Source: Ostrinia nubilalis
Lineage: Eukaryota; Arthropoda; Insecta; Lepidoptera; Crambidae
Direction: 5' to 3'
DNA length: 64,000 nucleotides
Assembly (NCBI RefSeq): GCF_963855985.1
Contig: NC_087106.1
Span: 4,881,001-4,945,000, forward strand
Below are positions 1 to 10,381 of the stretch, piece by piece. Each line of letters opens with the position of its first letter. Position 1 is the first letter of the stretch. A model generated the notes under the pieces. That model worked only from the letters and a program-made list of their open reading frames with translations. It was not told the origin of the DNA and searched no databases. The translations under genes were made by a program, and so were the position numbers.

Positions 1-57
1 TCATAAAACGTGTACCTACTATATCACTTTCACTGAACTTTTCCCCGAACTCTTATA

Positions 58-321
58 CAGGGTGTTTGGTAAATGGGTATATGAGCCGACACTAGCCCAT
101 GTTAACATGGGCATATAAATGGTATAGTGAAGTCAGAAAATTGATATCTAAAATTTAATTATTTTAATTTTCATACAAATCGGATTTTATAAAATTTATT
201 TTGTATGAAAATTTAAAAAATTTAATTGATGATATCAATTTTCTGACTTCACCATACCATTTATATGCCCATGTTAACATGGGCTAGTGTCGGCTCATAT
301 ACCCATTTACCTAACACCCTG
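58..321. mobile_element. Palindromic (foldback) MITE, 264 bp
   Basis: Almost the whole element is one long inverted repeat. The left arm begins cagggtgttt and reappears as its reverse complement up to aacaccctg at the right end. Both arms contain cccatgttaacatggg and ttgatatc. Base TA flanks each side (56-57 and 322-323), which fits a TA target duplication of the mariner/Tc type. It has no coding capacity. Arm identity is high, so it is fairly young. Family assignment is inference. Confidence 0.85.
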
Positions 322-323
322 TA

Positions 324-1234
324 TACATGAAGGAATACAATGGTAAACTCTGAAACAGTTGCAGTGTTCTGCCAGCCAATTGATCATCATCATTGGGTCA
401 CATTAGTCTTCACTGCAGGAGCACGATCCTCTCTAATTTATCAGAGTAAGGAGGATTTCGCCTACACTCCCCACGTTTTCCAAACATGTTAGGGAGGCCT
501 GATGTTCGCATATTTGTCCCTTAGATAGAGTTAGGCAAATGCAATATTGCATAATTTACGTATTCCTCAATGAATTGTTGAATTTCAAATAGTCAGATGC
601 ATAGTTATTCTTTGAGGTATGCAAAGAATACAAAAAGGTACCAAGAGGCATATAAATGTAGAGATTCGTCATGAAACTTATCTAAGTAATTCTATTTTTT
701 ACCCGACTGCGCCAGAAGGAGGTTATGGTATGTTTTTTTACTCTGAATGTGTATATTCGCTTATGTACTTTCTGCGAAACAAAGAATTATCTATCTATCT
801 ATCATTTTATGCTTTTACATACAGATTTGCAAACATTTCTTTAAAACAATCTCAGCCTAAATTAAATACACGTTAAAAATATCGGAATAAACATAAAATA
901 CATAAGTACATTAAATATGCACTTTACCTATATACGTGTAACGGGCTTGTTTGCTGATAACAGAGCATTGACACCCAGGGAAGAGGTCAAAGTTAGCCTT
1001 ATCAGCAGCTTTAGTTACCTACAGTTTTGTAGTAGAGTATACAACTTGTTGTACGTGATTTATGTTTTATTAAGTCATTAATATGTAATTATTATTTCGT
1101 TCGTTCGTTGTAAGCAAATGACATCCACTGCTATTAATTCTTACTTAAGTTTAGCTAATACTTTATAGTTTCTTGGCATCAATACCGATTCTAATTAAAG
1201 AAAATTGGCGCCATCCTTTCTAAGTTACAGAGTT
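324..1234. other. No gene seen; one dispersed repeat scrap
   Basis: No convincing coding region is present. Bases about 418-470 (agcacgatcctctctaattt and onward) resemble, in reverse complement, a short piece near 15795-15825, so this is a scrap of a dispersed repeat. The rest is AT-rich and unrecognised. Confidence 0.4.
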
Positions 1235-1405
1235 GGGCTGAGTTGCACAAACTAACTTTAACCGTAACTATAACAATAACATGGTAACATGGAAAGCATT
1301 GGGGGAGGCCTTTGTTCAGTAATGGCTGAGATGATAATAACCAGTGCTTTTTGTATGGAGTTTGACAGATTTTTGACGCTTGTTAAAGTAAGATGGTGCA
1401 AGCAT
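1235..1405. mobile_element. Degenerate copy of the GGCTGAGTTGCACC MITE family, carrying an RTE tail
   Basis: The ends (gggctgagttgcac; taagatggtgcaag) and the internal words gtatggagtttgacagattt and taaccgtaactataac match the MITE family also found at 20130, 35823, 39733, 46661, 55430 and 58241. Bases about 1289-1338 (catggaaagcattggggga through gatgataat) are foreign to the family and match the 3' end of the RTE-type LINE seen elsewhere in the window, so a short LINE end has landed in this MITE. Confidence 0.75.
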
Positions 1406-2599
1406 ATAGCCTAGTTAGTACCTAATTGATTTCAGCAATGCAATACATATTATATGCAACGATTTATTGTAAACACAATACAACCTTGTTGTTATTGGCG
1501 TTAGGAAGGTCAATATGCTGATATTATTCATTGGACATTCAATTAAATGTAGTACCTATTACAATAATAAATGCGAGCCATATAACGTCATTATTTACAT
1601 TGAAATCAATTTAAAAGTACCTAATGGTTTTTATCAACAGAAACTAAGTTTACTGAAAACTTTCAGTAAAAATCCAAAGGCCCCTTTTGAAAACAGGGAC
1701 TTTCAGAATAATCCCTATTCTTGAAATTCTTACAAACTATTTCACAATAACATTGTTAGAGATTACTTTTCTCTGTTATTCTTACTTCTAAAGAATGCAC
1801 ACAACAATTTTCTTCGCATCTAAAGTGGAAAATTGTGTTCTTAGAAACAGTTGAAGCTATTTTATGTGTTTTTCGTTCCCAATAAATATAAATATTACGT
1901 GACTGTATATACCTAAATTATATATAGCTGCTTGCTATGCTGCTGCTACCTATATTTAGCTGATTGCATTTTAGTGAAGGATTTTCTTTTTATAGATTGT
2001 AGAGTTAAAACTTATTTGTCTTCAAAAATAACATTTATGATCCCTATTCTTGAAATTATCGATTTAGAACGAGTTACATTATTTTCTTACTTCTCTGTGA
2101 AATGAGGCCATAACTACTTGCGACAACAATGTTATGAGCAGTTAATGCACTCGTCCATTTGCCCTTGAATGGGTTAGATAAGTCACGTATTGAATAGAAT
2201 AGAAACCCGGTTTATTTTATGCATAAGTCGGCATACAATCGTAGAATTACTTTAGTTAATCTTCTAGCCGCTCTATAAGAAGGTTTTATACATTTTTAGT
2301 CATCTGTCTCCCGTTTTGCTACGGAGGGAAGTAATAGAAATTATTTTCCCACTCCTGTATTTATTCCTTGCGGGTTCCAAGACAGTAAGATATCCCCCGG
2401 GACTAAAATAATCTTCACTGATGGAGACTAAACTGTAGAGCCTGGTTATACAGGAGTTGCAGCGGTGGAGAAAGAAGGTCTACAAGCTGCTAATTTATGT
2501 AGAGACGATAACACATCAAGCTTAACACTGTGGCTTATGTAGTTGTAATAGGGACGATTTGACAACAAAAATGAATAGTTTGAAATGCTGTAGCATATT
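1406..2599. other. Unrecognised AT-rich DNA
   Basis: No supported gene. A stretch at about 2385-2465 (ccccgggactaaaat, gttatacaggagttgcag) has a diverged inverted counterpart at about 22400-22500, so it is part of a dispersed repeat of unknown class. Confidence 0.35.
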
Positions 2600-2750
2600 A
2601 CGCCAGTATTCACAAACGATGCTTGGTAAAGTGAAGCAGCAAATACAACGCACAACGTTGAACAGAGCTCTGTGGTGTCGTGTGTCACCCTATGCGTCCA
2701 CGCGCACTGTGAGACCTCATAGTAATGTTAGTGAATACCTACAGGCGTTA
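2600..2750. mobile_element. MITE of the CGTATTCACAAA family (copy 1)
   Basis: The inverted termini are cgccagtattcacaaacg and the complement near gtgaatacctacaggcgt. Internal words gcgtccacgcgcactgtgag and aacagagctctgt recur in copies at 20376, 41684, 51234 and 60910. About 150 bp, no coding capacity. Open frames on either strand here are by-products of the repeat. Confidence 0.85.
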
Positions 2751-3344
2751 GAGATTTTACAAGCCCTGTGCAAAAGCTAGTTTTATAACTAAATGTAGGG
2801 TCGTAGACCAGTACGTTAGACATTCAATACTGGAGATAGGATTACTGCCCTGACCACATTGTAAGCCGATATCATGGTAGCGAGGTTGAACCTAGGCATG
2901 CTCCAGTGGTCTGGGGAGACCTAGGCTAAAGTTTGCCGAGATATGTTTCAATAAATAATAAATAAATATGTATTTATTTTCCAAAAAAAGATACATATTC
3001 TTGACTAAATAATAATGTAAGCGATGCACTAGATACTTTTTTTTTTCGGGGAAAAAATGCATTGAATTGCATACCTACCCTGCGGGGACAGGCCGGTAGG
3101 TTATGTGGGGCTCACCAAGTCAGAAGGACAAGGCATACCCACTTAAAATACCCCGGTGCTCCGTCATTCGCCTTAAGTGGGAAGGAACGTTCTGTGGGAT
3201 ATGCACTAGGTACTAAGCTAACCTATTTAAATATTTGCCAGTGAGACCCAAACTAAGCAGTATAGCTTGTATCTTGGGTTTCAGAGTGCAGTTATCAAAA
3301 GGTGACGTTCATAGAAATTTAATAGAATAGCGAATCCATTAACT

Positions 3345-3430
3345 CTTATGTACCATCCTAGACTGCATCTCTTTTAACACCAGGTGCGATTGCAGTCAAA
3401 TGACAAATACCTGCCATGTTATGCATAAAA
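3345..3430 (+). mobile_element. 3' tail fragment of a LINE
   Basis: The words actgcatctcttttaacacc, aggtgcgattgcagtcaaat and cctgcc..atgcataaaaa match the 3' region of the LINE recognised at 61484-61660, where the preceding sequence is coding. Only the tail is present. Confidence 0.6.
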
Positions 3431-3552
3431 AAACTCTATATTAATTTAATCGGTTATTTGTTCGACAGATTCGGTAAATTTTCTGCCACTTTAATGTTTT
3501 ACATTTATAGACTATTAATTTGGTCTTCTGCAATCTATACAAATATTTAGTA

Positions 3553-4216
3553 CTAGCGGCCGCCCGCGACTTCGTACGCGTGGATCCCGTTTTACCCCCT
3601 TCATCTATCTTACACGGTATAGATTTTTTCATACAAAGGTTTTTTCCCGGTAACTCCCGTTCCCGTGGGAATTTTGCAATATCCTGTTGCAACTAAGCTT
3701 TAAGTTTACTAAGGTACCTGCATGCCAAATTTCAAGCGTCTATCTTACGCGGTTTAGATTTTTTCATATAAATGCTTTTTCCCGCTAACTCCCGTTCCCG
3801 TGGGAATTTTGCAATATCCTGTTGTAACTAAGTTTTAAGTTTACTAAGGTACCTGCATGCCAAAATTCAAGCGTCTAACTTAAGCGGTTTAGATTTTTCA
3901 TACAAAAGGATTTTCCCGTTAATTCCCGTTCCCGTGAGAATTTCGGGAATTCTTTGTTATAACTAAGCTTTAAGTTTACTAAGGTACCTACATGCCAAAT
4001 TTGAAGCGTCTAACTTAAGCGGTTTAGATAAAAGGATTTTCCCGCTAATTCCCGCTACCGTGGGAATTCCTAAGTATACTATAACCTGCCCAGGAGTGTG
4101 AAGAATAATTGTACCAAGTTTCGTTAAAATCCGTCGAGTAGTTAATAAGTAAGTTCTTTATGGAACATACAGACGGACAGACAGATAGACAGACAGACAG
4201 ACAGACAAAAAAAATT
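3553..4216 (-). mobile_element. Helitron-like 3' end with internal tandem array
   Basis: Read on the minus strand the element ends in a CG-rich hairpin followed by CTAG and a T (plus strand a|ctagcggccgcccgcg at 3552). That is the layout of a Helitron 3' terminus. A (GACA)n tract at about 4172-4206 sits where other copies in the window have their (GTCT)n tract just inside the 5' end, but the usual 5' start (TCCyACTAATATTAT) is missing, so this copy seems 5' truncated. It holds an array of 135-bp repeats. Confidence 0.6.
3616..4078. repeat. 135-bp tandem repeat, about 3.4 copies
   Basis: The word cggttt/ggtatagattttt starts at 3616, 3751, 3886 and 4021, an exact 135-base spacing. Each unit carries ttttcccg..aactcccg, ttcccgtgggaatttt, taagctttaagtttactaag and gtacctgcatgcc. 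Units drift slightly, the later ones more, and the last is partial. The array lies inside the Helitron-like unit. Confidence 0.9.
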
Positions 4217-5216
4217 TACTGATTGCATTTTTGGCATCAGTATTGTTGGGAACCGATTGGTGGACCAACCTCTTTTTTATAGTGTCTATGTTTTTTATAC
4301 TTTTTTATTACTTTTGATACCTTTTGTTTAGTTTGAAGTGTTTTTTTTGATAGCCGTTGTGGGCATTTATTGCTGAAATACATCTTCATTTTAATCCGAA
4401 GGTTTTTCTTATTTCCGCACGCCCGAGCGGCTGTCCGCAACAAGTATCGATAACTAATCACCCCCTGATAGTTATTTTGAAAATAAAATTCATGTACAGA
4501 ATTGACCTCTTTACAGATTTATTATAAGTATAGATAAACAGAAACTCGTTATAGAGTTTGTGAGGCTAAAGGGGTAATCTCTGGATTGAAATATTAAGTG
4601 ATTTTTTTTTCCAGTGATGTGAATTATTTGCGAGTGCCAAATCCGAAAAATGAAATCTTCATCAGGGAAGGTTTCAGTGTGACACAGTTTTTTAAATAAG
4701 TACAAGAAAAAAAATGGCGGTACGAAGTTCGCCGAGACAGCTAGTACTTATGCCATAAAAGTATACTGTTTTAGTATAATGTAGAAGTGTTTGCCCCAAA
4801 AGGTTCAGCCGATCAATGCGTTTAAGTCTGATCGCCATCGCCATCGTGCACGCCGGCTGCACGCGTTGGTTTGGCCGAACCTTAACTGTTCTTCCTACAA
4901 TAAACAATTTAAATTTTGCAGGATGCCATTTCTATGTTATAATGATATTATTTCCTGTTGTGACACATAAACACGGGTACCTATCTATAACTGTCATCCT
5001 ACAGGAAAACAATAGTTATTGCTTTTGATAAATGTGTTTATATTTTATATACCTACCTAGGTATATGAAACGATTATTACGTCAGTTTTTGTAAATATTT
5101 ACAACATACTCGTAGTAGATAAATCTGTCATGACCTTCCTCCAAACCTAACCTAACAAAAAATCTGTTTTCAGCAGATTTTATATTCTGAAGCAAATTAG
5201 GTAATCTATTGTATTT
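4217..5216. other. No gene seen
   Basis: AT-rich sequence with small spurious open frames only. A short ending at about 4726-4755 (gttcgccgagacagctagt) resembles a worn Helitron-like 3' end. Confidence 0.35.
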
Positions 5217-5384
5217 CTACACTAATATTATTAAGAGGAAATATTTGATTACCTACTTCTTTGCTTTTTGTATTGAATAAGCTCCGAAATTACGGGACCG
5301 ATTTGGAAAATTCTTTCACCATTATCCCTGTTGAACATAGGCTGCATAATTTTATTGCGTTATGAAATTCGCCGGATCAGCTAG
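5217..5384 (+). mobile_element. Short non-autonomous Helitron-like element
   Basis: It starts with ctacactaatattattaag, comparable to the 5' ends of the other Helitron-like copies. It ends in ttcgccggatcagctag followed by T. It has no target duplication and no coding capacity. The hairpin is degraded. Confidence 0.5.
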
Positions 5385-5459
5385 TGTTTATTTTACTCAT
5401 AAAGAAGAACCGACACAACATCACTACTCTCATAAATAAAATGCAGCCAGATCACTAGT

Positions 5460-5625
5460 CATCATCATCATCATTTCAGTCATAGGACGTCCACAGCTGA
5501 ACATAAGCCTCCCCCAATGATTTCCACAATGGTGGGTTGGTGGCGGCCTGCATCCAGCGCCATCCTGCTACCTTTATGAGGTCGTCGGCCCACTTTGTAG
5601 ATGGACGTCCTATAAAAAAAATATT
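5460..5625 (-). mobile_element. 3' end of an RTE-type LINE, (ATG)n-tailed
   Basis: Reverse-complement reading gives the C terminus of an RTE-clade reverse transcriptase ORF (a WADDL-like motif, then VAG.RWMQAA, then GEAYVQLW..Y and a stop) followed by an (ATG)n tail, here tcatcatcatcat on the plus strand. Only the 3' end was retained, as is usual for target-primed 5' truncation. Related ends occur at 22570, 38020, 43103, 53060 and 54275. Confidence 0.75.
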
Positions 5626-6155
5626 CTCATCAAAATGGCTTTAATTAATAGCACATATCTTTTGTACGTTTAACCAGTTTAACTCTACCACTGCAGCACA
5701 ATAATTTAGGCCAGTGCTGAGAAGAGTATTTTTCAATAACTTATGAGATCACGTATTTCCTGATGAGATATTCTGCTGGTGATTCAATTTTTTTTATTAG
5801 TAAGTAGGTCATGGTCATATTGTTAGTTTGTTTACTAAAAACCTAACTCTGCTGTTAATCCATAATTTTGTGCCTTGCTTTTGTGTGAAAGAGTAGTTGA
5901 CACCATAGTCAATTGACATACTTTTTAGGATAGTAGGATGACATACTTTGGTAGGGTAAAAAGATTATGAGACATGTAGAGGCTCCTTAAGAGCATATTT
6001 TATGACGATTTGTAAGAACTATTTATTAGTCTAAACAAATAAAGAAATTTTGACTTTGACTTTTGACTTTGACTTTGACAGGATCTGTCAAAGCCCAACT
6101 CTCCTAAAATGGAAAAGAGAGCCAATCTTGATTAATTTTCGAACTGATTTATACT

Positions 6156-6680
6156 ACACTCGACATCAAATAAATCGCACCTCCCGCCGCAAGCACTTTC
6201 AAACGTATGCATCCCCACTTCCCACCAATATTGGCACCCTTTAAAAGCCTAGTTCTAAACTTCATCTCATTGAAGGAAAGGTTTTTACCCCAAAAATGTG
6301 TCTTTAGAAGGATCCAGAGTCACTTCTTCAAAAAATAGGTAGTTACTAGTTACGCTTGAGCTACTTTTATGGCTATAAAACTGTTAAGTTGGGATTAATC
6401 GCTATCCATCTGTTAAAGAGAACACGTGTGATCATTATTTGGTTTTATAACCATAAAATTTGGTCAAATTGATCCCAGAGGTGAGCCCAAAGTGAGGTCT
6501 CTCTCAAGTCACATTTATGGTATATGTAAATCATTTATTTAGAAATGAAATGTGTTTTTGTTTAAGGATATTTATTGGGCTTTCAAATAACACCAATATT
6601 GTTGGGGTACCATGATTGAGTCAGAAGAAAATCTTTAAAGTTCGCGTCGCGGAAGGTGCGGTTTATTTGATGTTGAGTGT
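6156..6680. mobile_element. 525-bp inverted-repeat DNA transposon (ACACTCGACATCAAATAAA family)
   Basis: The left end acactcgacatcaaataaa and right end tttatttgatgttgagtgt are inverted repeats, with tcgcacctcccgc and gcggaaggtgcg continuing inward. The interior shares ccagaggtgagcccaaagtg and ggatatttattgggctttc with copies at 41210-41512 and 58395-58912. It has no transposase, so it is non-autonomous. Confidence 0.8.
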
Positions 6681-7159
6681 ATTAACACTGAATCAATCTA
6701 ATTAATACAAATTATTTAATTACAAAGCTACAAAAATAGCATAATTTTAATAAAATGAAAACTAGCTCGGTTTTCAGGGCTAGAACGAAGTATTTTTAAG
6801 AAGTTGTGATTAATGGAGTCAACTAAATAGATACCCAAATATAATGTAGGTACCTAAACATAACATTGCATCATCAAAGGACAAAATCACATACATAAAC
6901 GATAGTGTTTCACTAAGACATACTAAATATTCGCAGGAAACGCGACCAGCGGTCTCACACATTTTCACACTCAAAACAAACCTGAAGCCATCAAACAACA
7001 CACATAAACCTCGACCGAACCGCGTTCACAATAAAGCACCTAATCAATATTCAGCGTGGGCGTAAGCCACAACAATCGAAACGCTACCTTAACGTCATTG
7101 CAATAAAACAGTCACCCGTTCGTCGATAACGAATCAGCTGTGCATTCGCGCGCGCGCAT

Positions 7160-7321
7160 CAGTTTGGGCCTGTACCTTCCAGCGTGCAAGCGTGATAAGT
7201 GACATTTCGCGGAAAAATAAAACTGTCAAGTTTCCCGCCAAATTGATTTGCGGCGCAAAAGAAAAAATCGACGTGCCAGTAACCAGTGAGTTTTTTTTAT
7301 TATTATTAAAACCTTTTTAGT
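7160..7321 (+). promoter_or_regulatory. Candidate E2F-type promoter and 5' UTR exon
   Basis: A CpG-rich run (7146-7157) precedes atcagttt, which fits an arthropod initiator. Downstream lie E2F-like sites: tttcgcggaa (7205), tttcccgccaaa (7231) and tttgcggcgcaaaa (7247). gtgtaagtaga at 7321 offers a splice donor (GT at 7322), and a second donor, gtgagttt, lies at 7286. No other coding exon is recognised nearby, so this could be a non-coding first exon, possibly for the CDK-inhibitor gene 55 kb downstream. The link is inference. Confidence 0.4.
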
Positions 7322-7450
7322 GTAAGTAGAGTAGACAAAAGAAAACTTTCCCGCCAAATTTTTTCGCGCGCAAAAGAAGGAATCAATGTGCCAGTAACAC
7401 AGTGAATTTTTGTTTTAATTATTAGAAAACCTTTTTAATGTAAACAAATC
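7231..7450. repeat. Diverged tandem duplication (period about 116 bp) carrying E2F-like sites
   Basis: Copy 1 starts at 7231 and copy 2 at 7347, both with tttcccgccaaa. Each then has a CG-rich E2F-like palindrome (tttgcggcgcaaaa; tttcgcgcgcaaaa), next gtgccagtaac.cagtga, and finally aaaacctttttaatgtaa or agtgtaa. Spacing and order are kept while the bases have drifted. The first copy has donor-like GTAAGT where the second reads GTAAAC. Confidence 0.8.
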
Positions 7451-7954
7451 GACGAAAGACAATATTAACGCTTTGTTTAAGTGCTTTTGTTTGTTAGAGT
7501 TTTACATAAAAAAACACGTGCACTGTCAGGAGTCACTGATTACATCATATTTTTCTAACCCAATTTTGGTGTTCTATCCCATCTTTGTTTATTCTTTAAC
7601 CTAATTACTTTATAATTAATAGACTTGCCCCATATTCGGTAAGATTTTAACTTGTTCAAACATAAATAATTCAGGGTCGTGTGTCTTGCAACCTGGATGT
7701 AAAATCAAAGATGGCGGTGCTGTAGTGGCAAGTTGGAACATGTTCGTTCTCTTTATCAAGCCAAGGTTGTTTTTGGAAAAGCTGTTTTTTCAGCAAGTAT
7801 TGTGAAAACGCGGGCGCATGACGTCATTGATAAGGGTAGGTAGGCACATAGGCCTTTCTGAAATCCAATGAGATTGATTACTTTATTGACCTTGATACAA
7901 ATCAATGGACTTAGAGATAAGTAGTTAAATGAACTTGTTCCTTAAATATCCTTG

Positions 7955-8045
7955 GACATTTTACACCGCGCCGCTAGCCCCAAACTAAGCAAAGCTTGTA
8001 CTATGGGTACTAGACAACGGATATAAACATACTTAAGGCTTGGTA
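7955..8045 (-). mobile_element. Fragment of a tRNA-derived SINE (3' part)
   Basis: The words cttggacattttacaccgcg, ccgctagccccaaactaagc, aaagcttgtactatgggtac and tagacaacggatataaacat are the reverse complement of the body of the SINE at 20841-21116. The tRNA-like head is absent. Confidence 0.75.
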
Positions 8046-8065
8046 TTTCTGCTAAAGTAGGTATT

Positions 8066-8117
8066 TCGCGCTGTCAAAATCTGCGCGCGCAATTCTTCGC
8101 CGAAGACAGCGCGCCAA
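8066..8117. promoter_or_regulatory. CpG-rich palindromic segment with E2F-like words
   Basis: tttcgcgctgtc and gacagcgcgcc form imperfect inverted repeats around gcgcgcgc and ttcgccgaa, and cccgccac follows. Its base composition is unlike the AT-rich surroundings and it lies in the same 1 kb as the promoter-like block at 7.2 kb. A regulatory role is inferred only from composition and motif likeness. Confidence 0.3.
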
Positions 8118-8419
8118 AGAGCTCCCGCCACAATTTCCAGCTACACAGCATAGAAAAATACGCAGTTGGTTAGGTTAGGTTGACTTCCTTCCCTTCAAGC
8201 GTCACACTCACAACACTTTCTAATACAAATCATATCCAAGTGATACAAATTAAAACACCTTTCAGACTTTTTGGGAATATATTCTAAAATCGAATAAATA
8301 TAAAATATAACAGCAGAACTAAACACGGTTCAAAGTAGCCGTGGCGTCGCCCGATCTTCTAGAAGTTCTGCGCCGGCTTAAAGAATTTCAAGATTACGTC
8401 ACCCGGCCTATCGGTAGGC

Positions 8420-9690
8420 CCTTGGGAGCTTGAGCGATTGGAAAAACATTTTATGATAAGTTATTCTTAGTAGCGATTATTTAGAGCTTGGATAATAAAT
8501 TATAGTTGTTGCAATTCACGAAGCTTTGCATGTGGTTAATAACATTAATCAGCAAACGCATCAATTTTGTTCAGTCTCTTTGTTTATTAATAAATAAAAA
8601 TATCATACTAAAATTGCAGAAACATAATAATATTTGTTTGTATTGGCCTGGGTGTTTTCTATCTATAATATGTATGACGTATGTACGGGGTTCTGTATCG
8701 AAAATTTCTATGAGCATCACACGCGGTTACCTGCATACCTCAGTGCACTCATGGGAGTTCAAGCAGAGGTCCCTAGAGTTTGACTTTGAGCTTTGTTTAT
8801 AGTCATTACGAAGCAGACTGATGGGAAACTGCACTGTCTTGAATTCGAAAGGGAAATTTGACCGTGTTAGGGGAATTCTAGGAATAAATACAGTCTCCTC
8901 ATTGAGATTGAGACATTTTAATTTGAGATTTCACTTGACATTGAACACAATCTGATATGGAGTTTTCAAACACTTGTAAAAATAAAAAGTAATTAAATCA
9001 AAGGCACTAAGTAGTATTGATATCAACTTCGAAGAAAATGACTGCCAAAATTACTTTCTACCCGTTCCACACGTCTTTCATGAATTATATTAAGGAATTG
9101 TTAAGCTAAATTTCAAGTAGATCGAACCAAGGAATCACTTTGTCCCATACAAACTTTGCCCCCTTTTTTCACCCCCTTCATTTCATGACCCCATTTCGGA
9201 AAATCTTTTCTTATGAGATGCCTACGTCATACAAAGAACACACCTTCCAATCTACGATATCCGTCAGTCATTTAGGACAAAGCATTTTTATTAGTTGTCC
9301 CATACTCTATCGTTCCAGGTATGTTATTGACAGGAGGGCGCTACTATCTTAATGGGTTATTCATTAGTCCCAACTTTATGCCACTTGACATTTCAGAATC
9401 GTTTGACTTTAGATACCTAAGCGATTTGATATTCGGAGTCTTTTAATGAAATCAAGTTCTGAAATAACTTGAGGTGTTGTACCCGATCAAACTTTTCAAT
9501 GTAGGACAGTTAAATAGTTTTATTATGAAATTTTCTTCCCTAAGTCTTAATTTGTCAGAGTAGGTAAAGGCTCCATGAGAGCAAAATTTAGCTTTATAAT
9601 AGTTTTTAATTTTTTTCTTGAAATATTTGACGCCTTGTAATCTCTCGTTAATATAGGTCCACACAAATTAAGAATGTTAGACTTCGACTT
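8420..9690. other. No gene seen
   Basis: AT-rich DNA with short open frames only. No recognised domain, transposon end or tandem repeat. Confidence 0.4.
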
Positions 9691-9694
9691 TAAA

Positions 9695-9881
9695 CTAGCT
9701 TTCCGCCCGCCGCTTCGCCCGCGTGGAATTTTTCGTTTTTAATACCTATTACACTCAGATATAATGTGGCTTTCTATTGGTGAAAGATTTTTTAAAATCG
9801 GTTCAGCAGATCCCGAGATTGCTCCTTACAATTTAACAAATACACAAACACACAAACTTTACCTCTTTATAAATTAGTAAT
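9695..9881 (-). mobile_element. Non-autonomous Helitron-like element
   Basis: On the plus strand it begins a|ctagctttccgcccgccgc and ends ctttataaattagtaa, a worn form of the ATTATAATATTAGT end. Read on the minus strand this is 5' end, body, CG hairpin, CTAG, T. It has no coding capacity. Confidence 0.6.
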
Positions 9882-9919
9882 TTGAAACCCTATTTTGTTT
9901 TGTTCTTTTTTTATTTTAA

Positions 9920-9994
9920 ATATTTCACAATCCAAACTAATATTTACTGTAAGTAAATGCTAAATAGTAAATATTAGTTTGGATTGTGAAATAT
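9920..9994. repeat. 29-bp perfect inverted repeat with short loop
   Basis: atatttcacaatccaaacta at 9920 and onward is matched exactly in reverse complement by the arm ending at 9994 (29 bases each), with a 17-base loop. A transcript of either strand would form a long hairpin. It abuts the Helitron that starts at 9999. It may be a foldback remnant or a hairpin RNA source; nothing in the sequence decides this. Confidence 0.8.
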
Positions 9995-9998
9995 CCTA

Positions 9999-10381
9999 TC
10001 CTACTTATAATATTATAAAGGCGAAAGTTTGGATGTCTGGATGTCATGATGTCTGGATGTCTGGATGTTTGTTACTCTTTCACGCAAAAACTACTAAACG
10101 GATTTTGTTGAAACTTTACAGTATTATTGTTTATAACCCAGATTAACATATACGCTAACTTATGACGATATGTGACAAATAAATTTCAATAAATAAATAA
10201 GACGTGTCTAAAAAGCGCCATCTACCTATCGTCATTGGTTAAAATCTACAGCGCTGGACAAACTACTGTATGACGTGCGTAAATATTCATTCGGGGGAAA
10301 CCGTGAAACGCCATCTATCAACATGATATCTAACGGGGGTAAAACGAGGTCCACGCGAACGTAGTCGCGGGCGGCCGCTAG
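9999..10381 (+). mobile_element. Non-autonomous Helitron, complete ends
   Basis: The 5' end is TCCTACTTATAATATTATAA preceded by A. Just inside are repeats of the word ggatgtctggatgt. The 3' end is gtcgcgggcggccgctag (a CG hairpin followed by CTAG), then T. The A and T flanks without target duplication are the Helitron hallmark. It has no Rep/helicase. Confidence 0.8.

Noticed and set aside
7819..7826. CRE site tgacgtca
   Set aside because: A single 8-bp match is expected by chance at this window size and nothing around it supports a promoter.
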